Assembly (NCBI GenBank): GCA_900550285.1
Contig: URRW01000006.1
Location: 31,519 to 95,518, forward strand
Length of the DNA: 64,000 nucleotides
DNA from: an uncultured Lachnospiraceae bacterium
GTDB taxonomy: Bacteria; Bacillota; Clostridia; Lachnospirales; Lachnospiraceae
Direction of reading: 5' to 3'
Made by a program: the position numbers and the translations under genes. Within the stretch, counting starts at the first letter, position 1; each line of letters opens with the position of its first letter. Under the pieces are notes generated by a model. That model was not told the origin of the DNA. It ran no database searches and saw nothing but the letters and a program-made list of their open reading frames with translations. This document shows positions 59,768-64,000 of this stretch, piece by piece.

Positions 59768-61729
59768 ATGAAGGACGGTTTTTTAAAGACGGCGGCGGCA
59801 GCGCCGAAGGTCCGCGTGGCAGATCCGGAGTGGAATGCGGCTGAAATCTGCCGGGTGCTGGATGAATGCAAAAAAAAGGGCGCAAAGCTGGTCGTGCTGC
59901 CGGAGCTGTGCATTACGGGCTATAGCTGCGGGGATCTGTTTTTGCAGGAGCGGCTTTTGGAAGAGGCGCTGGACGGGCTGCGCACGGTAGTGTCCCACAC
60001 GAAAGGATATGACGCGCTGGTGTTCGCAGGGCTTCCGTGGGAAAAGGACGGCAAGCTTTATAATGTGGCGGCGGCGGTCTGCAACGGGGAGCTTCTGGCG
60101 CTGGTGCCGAAGCAGAACGTGCCCAATTATGGGGAATTTTACGAGCTGCGTTATTTTGCGCCGGGAAAAGGGAGCGTGACGGAGACGGTATTTGACGGCA
60201 AAAGGATCCCCTTTGGCGCAAACATCCTGTTTTGCTGCGAAACGATGAAGGGGCTGACCGTAGGCTGCGAGGTGTGCGAGGACGCATGGGTGCCGGACAC
60301 GCCGTCCACGGGGCTGGCAAAGGCGGGCGCGTCGGTGATCGTCAACCTGTCCGCCTCCAATGAAACGGTGGGAAAGGACGAGTACCGCAGAAAGCTTCTT
60401 TCGGCGGCGAGCGCGCGGCTGATGTGCGGCTATGTGTATGCCAGCGCAGGCGAGGGCGAATCCACGCAGGATCTTGTTTTTTCCGGCCATAATATGATCT
60501 GGGAAAACGGGACGCTGCTGGCAGAAAACGGACGGTTCAGCCAGGAAGCGGCGGTATCGGAGCTGGATGTGTCCTATCTGATGCGGGAGCGGCGCAGGAT
60601 CAGCACCTTTGTGCAGGAGGGCGGCGAACAGTATCTGAAGATCCCGTTTTCCCTGAAAGAAGAAGAAACGAAGCTGACGCGCTGCTTTGACCCGAGGCCC
60701 TTTGTGCCCGCAAAGGGGCAGGAGCGGCAGGAACGGTGCTCCCAGATTTTAGAGATTCAGGCGCACGGGCTGAAAAAACGTCTTTCCCATACGGGAGCGC
60801 AGACGGCGGTGATCGGCGTGTCCGGCGGTCTGGATTCGACGCTGGCGCTCCTTGTGACGGCGCGGGCATTCGACCTTCTGGAAAAAGACAGGGCAGGGAT
60901 TTTGGCGGTGACGATGCCCTGCTTTGGGACAACCGACAGAACCTACGACAACGCCTGCCGTCTGGCAAGGGCGCTGGGCGCAGAGCTGATGGAAGTGAAT
61001 ATCAAAGAAGCGGTAAGCGTGCATTTTAAAGACATCGGGCACAATCCTAAGGTGCACGACGTGACCTATGAAAACGGGCAGGCGCGGGAGCGGACGCAGG
61101 TGCTGATGGATCTGGCGAACCAGAGAAACGGCATGGTGATCGGCACGGGCGACTTATCGGAGCTTGCGCTTGGCTGGGCGACCTATAACGGCGACCACAT
61201 GTCCATGTACGGGGTAAACGCAGGCGTGCCAAAAACGCTCGTGCGCCATCTGGTGCAGTACTGCGCCGACCGCGCAAAAGAGCGTGCAGGGGAGTCTGCG
61301 GGAGAGCGTGCAAAAGAGAATGCAGGGGAATGTGCAAAAGAGCTTTGCAGTGTCCTTTCAGACGTGCTGGATACGCCGGTCAGCCCGGAGCTTCTGCCGC
61401 CGGAGGACGGAAAGATCAGCCAGCGGACGGAGGAGCTGGTAGGCCCCTACGAGCTGCACGATTTCTTTTTATACTATATGCTGCGCTGTGGCTTTGGGCC
61501 AAAGAAAATATACCGGCTTTCGATGGAAGCCTTCGCAGGGCGCTATGACGGGGAAACGGTAAAAAAATGGCTCAGGATATTCGTGAGAAGATTTTTTGCG
61601 CAGCAGTTTAAACGCTCCTGCCTGCCCGACGGGCCGAAGGTGGGAAGCGTCGCGGTATCGCCGCGGGGAGATCTGCGGATGCCGTCGGACGCGTCCCGGG
61701 CTGCGTGGGAAAAAGAACTGGATTTTTAA
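59768..61729 (+). CDS. nadE: NAD(+) synthase, glutamine-hydrolysing
   Basis: 653-residue two-domain enzyme that amidates nicotinate adenine dinucleotide. The N-terminal nitrilase-type glutaminase has the triad E46 (LPELCITGYSCGDLF), K115 (VPKQNVPNYGEFYE) and C170 (GCEVCEDAW). The synthetase has the PP-loop SGGLDSTLA and GTGDLSELALGW. Between VRHLVQY and LSDVLDTPVSPELLPP there is an extra stretch (about 503-526) of AKER/AGES-like four-residue repeats, absent from typical family members. GGAGGACG precedes the ATG. Confidence 0.94.
   Translation: MKDGFLKTAAAAPKVRVADPEWNAAEICRVLDECKKKGAKLVVLPELCITGYSCGDLFLQERLLEEALDGLRTVVSHTKGYDALVFAGLPWEKDGKLYNVAAAVCNGELLALVPKQNVPNYGEFYELRYFAPGKGSVTETVFDGKRIPFGANILFCCETMKGLTVGCEVCEDAWVPDTPSTGLAKAGASVIVNLSASNETVGKDEYRRKLLSAASARLMCGYVYASAGEGESTQDLVFSGHNMIWENGTLLAENGRFSQEAAVSELDVSYLMRERRRISTFVQEGGEQYLKIPFSLKEEETKLTRCFDPRPFVPAKGQERQERCSQILEIQAHGLKKRLSHTGAQTAVIGVSGGLDSTLALLVTARAFDLLEKDRAGILAVTMPCFGTTDRTYDNACRLARALGAELMEVNIKEAVSVHFKDIGHNPKVHDVTYENGQARERTQVLMDLANQRNGMVIGTGDLSELALGWATYNGDHMSMYGVNAGVPKTLVRHLVQYCADRAKERAGESAGERAKENAGECAKELCSVLSDVLDTPVSPELLPPEDGKISQRTEELVGPYELHDFFLYYMLRCGFGPKKIYRLSMEAFAGRYDGETVKKWLRIFVRRFFAQQFKRSCLPDGPKVGSVAVSPRGDLRMPSDASRAAWEKELDF
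61274..61345 (+). repeat. Six 12-bp tandem repeats inside nadE
   Basis: Units GCAAAAGAGCGT, GCAGGGGAGTCT, GCGGGAGAGCGT, GCAAAAGAGAAT, GCAGGGGAATGT, GCAAAAGAGCTT. Each adds four residues (Ala-Lys/Gly-Glu-X) in frame. Confidence 0.85.
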
Positions 61730-61749
61730 AGAATGGAAAATCCCCCGCA

Positions 61750-61783
61750 GAAACGCTGAAACGGCACAGCCCTTCAGCGTTTC
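61750..61783. other. Hairpin between convergent nadE and the minus-strand gene
   Basis: Perfect 11-bp arms GAAACGCTGAA (61750-61760) and TTCAGCGTTTC (61773-61783) with no T run on either side. It is a possible weak bidirectional terminator or mRNA 3' stabiliser. Confidence 0.5.
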
Positions 61784-61796
61784 CGGCAAAAGAAGA

Positions 61797-62255
61797 TCAG
61801 GGCGCAGCGGGTGTCGGCAGCGCCGCTTTTTGTAAGGCAGCGTCCACGGCGCCGATCAGAAGCTGGGAAGTATATTTGTTTTCATCGGGATAGACGATGT
61901 CTGTCAGAGACTGCTTTTCACAGATCTGATCGGCAATGGTATCCATGCAGGGCTCCATCAGAGGGTACATGGTGGAGACAACCTGCGTCAGATTGACGAG
62001 ACGCACGGAGGTAATGTTTGACTGATCAACCACGACCTCCACATCCACGCTGCTTTCCCCGATCTGCAAAGAGGTGGTATATTTGCCGGGGACATAGATG
62101 GATTTTTCCTGTGAAAGATCGGGCTTTTCCCCGGTTTTTGCAGGCATGAACATGAGCGCCATGAGCACGAGAAACAGGATGCCGAGCAGTGCGAAAATGC
62201 CGGTATATATCAATTCCTTTAAATGAAGTACGACGATTTTGGTTTTGGAATTCAT
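61797..62255 (-). CDS. Small membrane-anchored protein of unknown function
   Basis: 152 residues. One strong N-terminal transmembrane helix (about 14-36, ELIYTGIFALLGILFLVLMALMF) puts the remainder outside the cell. The exported part (IYVPGKYTTSLQIGESSVDVEVVVDQSNITSVRLVNL ... YTSQLLIGAVDAAL) resembles the FMN-binding-domain fold in outline (YxPGxYxxx...V.V...I..V.), but without the flavin-attachment threonine motif. It ends in an Ala/Pro tail. It lies convergent to nadE and divergent from dapF. No assignment is possible. Confidence 0.75.
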   Translation of the reverse strand: MNSKTKIVVLHLKELIYTGIFALLGILFLVLMALMFMPAKTGEKPDLSQEKSIYVPGKYTTSLQIGESSVDVEVVVDQSNITSVRLVNLTQVVSTMYPLMEPCMDTIADQICEKQSLTDIVYPDENKYTSQLLIGAVDAALQKAALPTPAAP

Positions 62256-62341
62256 TGCGATCCCCCCGCCTGGTTTGTTATTCCAATGTACGCGCAGGGC
62301 GGCGGGAATATGACTGGAAAACCGGAAAAGAGGAGAAGAAA

Positions 62342-63196
62342 TTGAAGATCAGATTTACAAAAATGCAGGGCTGCGGAAACGATTATGTCTATATCAACGG
62401 CTTTGACGTAAAGATCCCACAGGAGAAAAAGCCGGATTTTGTGCGGTTTGCAAGCGACCGCCATTTCGGAATCGGCGGCGACGGCGTGATCTTTATCAAT
62501 CCGTCGGACGAGGCAGATTTTGAGATGGAAATGTACAATGCGGACGGAAGCCGTTCAGAAATGTGCGGAAACGGCATCCGCTGCGTGGCAAAATATGTGC
62601 ATGACAGAGGGCTGACCGATCGGGAACAGTTTACGGTCATCAGCGGCGGCAGCATCAAGCGGATGGAGCTGACGGTGGAAAAGGGCGAAACAAGGTCGGT
62701 GCGCGTGGATATGGGCGAGCCGGTTTTTGAGGCGGAAAAAGTGCCCGTGCTTGCGGACGGGGCGCAGGCGGTGGACGAGCCGATTGAGGTCGGCGGCAGG
62801 GAGTACCGGATGACCTGCGTTTCCATGGGAAATCCCCACGCGGTCGTATTTGTGGACGATACGGAGCATTTTGCGCTGGAGCAGACCGGACCGCTGTTTG
62901 AAAACCACGAACGGTTTCCGCGCCGGACCAATACGGAATTTGTGCAGGTGCTTTCCAAAGACCATGTAAGAATGCGCGTCTGGGAGCGGGGAACCGGGGA
63001 AACACTCGCCTGCGGAACGGGCTGCTGCGCGACGGCTGCGGCATGCTTTTTGAACGGACATACCGGGCGGACGGTGACGGTGGATGTGCTGGGCGGCTCC
63101 ATTTTAGTGGAATGGGAGGAAAAGAGCAACCATATTTTCATGACCGGGCCGGCGGAGTTTGTGTTTGACGGGGAGCTGTCTGTTACCTGTTTGTGA
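62342..63196 (+). CDS. dapF: Diaminopimelate epimerase
   Basis: Interconverts LL- and meso-diaminopimelate for lysine and peptidoglycan, 284 residues. The two catalytic cysteines are in MCGNGIRC (C75) and ACGTGCCATAAA. The N terminus FTKMQGCGNDYVYINGF is standard. The only suitable start is TTG at 62342 behind AGAGGAG; the in-frame codons further upstream run through the divergent gene's 5' end and are not homologous. Confidence 0.95.
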   Translation: MKIRFTKMQGCGNDYVYINGFDVKIPQEKKPDFVRFASDRHFGIGGDGVIFINPSDEADFEMEMYNADGSRSEMCGNGIRCVAKYVHDRGLTDREQFTVISGGSIKRMELTVEKGETRSVRVDMGEPVFEAEKVPVLADGAQAVDEPIEVGGREYRMTCVSMGNPHAVVFVDDTEHFALEQTGPLFENHERFPRRTNTEFVQVLSKDHVRMRVWERGTGETLACGTGCCATAAACFLNGHTGRTVTVDVLGGSILVEWEEKSNHIFMTGPAEFVFDGELSVTCL

Positions 63197-63204
63197 AAAA
63201 CATC

Positions 63205-63232
63205 TTGCCAATCAAAAAAGGGATGTTATACT
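63205..63232 (+). promoter_or_regulatory. Promoter after dapF
   Basis: TTGCCA (63205-63210), 16-bp spacer, TATACT (63227-63232). It points to the right, towards the hairpin at 63266 and the interrupted start at 63352. Confidence 0.5.
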
Positions 63233-63265
63233 GTAGCGGCTGAAAAAAATAAGGTTGACATGAAA

Positions 63266-63295
63266 AATGTGCGCATTTTGCTACGCGCATTTTTT
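63266..63295 (+). terminator. Intrinsic terminator or attenuator hairpin
   Basis: Stem AATGTGCG (63266-63273) / CGCGCATT (63284-63291), one G.U, running into TTTTTT. It lies 34 bp after a promoter, so it may be an attenuator rather than only the end of dapF transcription. Confidence 0.6.
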
Positions 63296-63351
63296 ATGCG
63301 CAAAAGTCGGCAATCGGGGCTTCCCCTGAATGAAAAAGAAAAGGAGAGGTA

Positions 63352-63378
63352 GTGTGAAAGAAAGTAGAGGAAAGCCAT
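63352..63378 (+). pseudogene. Possible truncated gene start (GTG, 8 codons)
   Basis: GTG at 63352 after AAAAGGAGAGGTAGT, an excellent ribosome site, reads MKESRGKP and then TAG. With the promoter and hairpin upstream this looks like a gene start whose body has been lost. The AT-rich IS110-type segment begins close to here, so insertion may have caused it. Confidence 0.35.
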
Positions 63379-63449
63379 AGAGTGGCGCACTTGAATAAGC
63401 TGTCTAAAGCAGGCAACTTTTTGAAGTATTATAGAGTTAGGAAATTAGT

Positions 63450-64000
63450 TCAAGAAGCTAATGGTTCGTCAGGTGGAAGTAGTCCTTCTCGTTGCAATAG
63501 TTTCTTGGCTTGCTTGATAGCTTTTGCTTTTTGTTTTTCAACAAGAGCTGCAGGCATATCGATTTTATAAAGATCACTCGGATTCCACTGCTCGCCAGTA
63601 GACAGCATCTGATAGATGGCAGTAAGAATCATACGGGCAATAGCGATAATGGCTCTTTTCTTGCCACGGCGTTTAACAAGAGATTCGTATTTCTTTTTGT
63701 AGTAAGGAGATTTGTCAGATTTTACGGTTGCATGAGCACACTGTACTAATGCAGGTTTGAGGTAGACTCCGGCACGTGTAATCCGAACAGACTTCTTCTT
63801 ACCAGCAGATTCATTGCTGCCAGGTGTTAAACCAGCCCAGCAACATAAACGTTTGGAATTTGAGAACTGAGACATATCAGTACCGATTTCGGAGATGATA
63901 GTGATGGCACTATCACGTTTGACACCCGGAATGGTACAGAGGAATTGGACAGCATTTTCAAAATCAGGATTAGAAGAAATCATATTTTCTATCATTTTAT
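63450..64000 (-). CDS. IS110-family transposase, C-terminal part (5' end outside window)
   Basis: The frame is open to the right edge; 182 residues from an internal ATG at 63995 are visible. It is recognised by the transposase_20 region: FLCTIPGVKRDSAITIISEIGTDMSQFSNSKRLCCWAGLTPGSNESAGKKK and ITRAGVYLKPALVQCAHATVK, including the conserved Ser region (PGSNESAG). It ends with a Lys/Ala-rich helix and PPDEPLAS. The DEDD N-terminal domain lies beyond the window. It is AT-rich compared with dapF. Confidence 0.88.
   Translation of the reverse strand, partial: KMIENMISSNPDFENAVQFLCTIPGVKRDSAITIISEIGTDMSQFSNSKRLCCWAGLTPGSNESAGKKKSVRITRAGVYLKPALVQCAHATVKSDKSPYYKKKYESLVKRRGKKRAIIAIARMILTAIYQMLSTGEQWNPSDLYKIDMPAALVEKQKAKAIKQAKKLLQREGLLPPDEPLAS

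Noticed and set aside
61750..61783. Classical terminator between nadE and the convergent gene
   Set aside because: There is no T run on either side of the hairpin; it is listed only as a hairpin.
63382..63570. Plus-strand 62-codon open frame near the right edge
   Set aside because: It runs antisense into the IS110 transposase, and its composition shows no family pattern.

Overview
The window reads as chromosome of a Gram-positive, probably spore-forming Clostridia member, most likely Lachnospiraceae. The evidence is a PolC-type replicative polymerase, a sigma-K-like factor, the gene order rimP-nusA-ylxR-ylxQ-infB-rbfA-nrnA-truB-ribF, a FabK-type fatty acid synthase cluster, strong AGGAGG ribosome sites, and GTG/TTG starts alongside ATG. 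The genus cannot be fixed from sequence alone.

Layout. 0-7.7 kb: the end of a Ser/Thr kinase, ispG, polC and a membrane protein. 7.8-17.1 kb: tRNA-Glu(CUC), a highly folded intergenic element, then the translation/RNA operon from rimP to ribF. In this copy truB is cut by an in-frame TAG. 17.1-20.2 kb: a secreted NlpC/P60 hydrolase, a membrane-anchored XRE regulator, a decayed DUF402 gene and an AT-rich unknown gene. 20.2-25.7 kb: a three-gene Wadjet/MukBEF-like condensin operon (jetA-jetB-jetC) with no recognisable JetD nuclease beside it. 25.8-30.8 kb: a LacI-type regulator with two operators over its own promoter, glycogen phosphorylase, a CYTH protein, a DJ-1/PfpI protein and a CBS protein. 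31.0-33.0 kb: an IS1634-type insertion sequence with 13-bp inverted repeats. 33.2-38.5 kb: a DUF3048 protein, then lepA-hemW-dus. 38.7-48.3 kb: the fatty acid synthesis operon acpP-fabK-fabD-fabG-fabF-accB-fabZ-accC-accD-accA plus an acyl-CoA synthetase. fabH and a FapR/FabT-type regulator are absent. 48.4-54.9 kb: a PAS/winged-helix regulator, sigK, a three-gene ECF vitamin transporter and a mutarotase. 55.0-63.2 kb: thiT behind a TPP riboswitch, a VanY-type carboxypeptidase, hisC, a methyltransferase, hslO, nadE, a small membrane protein and dapF. The right edge holds part of an IS110-type transposase.

Most genes are co-directional (+) and tightly packed, with ATGA or short overlaps that imply translational coupling, especially in the infB and fatty acid operons. 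Minus-strand genes are limited to the CYTH gene, thiT, one small membrane protein and the two transposases.

The observations most worth checking are the JetD-less Wadjet-type condensin, the amber codon in truB, the fatty acid cluster without fabH but with its own acyl-CoA synthetase, and a recurring class of 12-21 bp tandem repeats found in protein linkers (JetA, NadE, TruB) and at gene ends. Everything here was read by eye. No alignments, searches or folding calculations were run.
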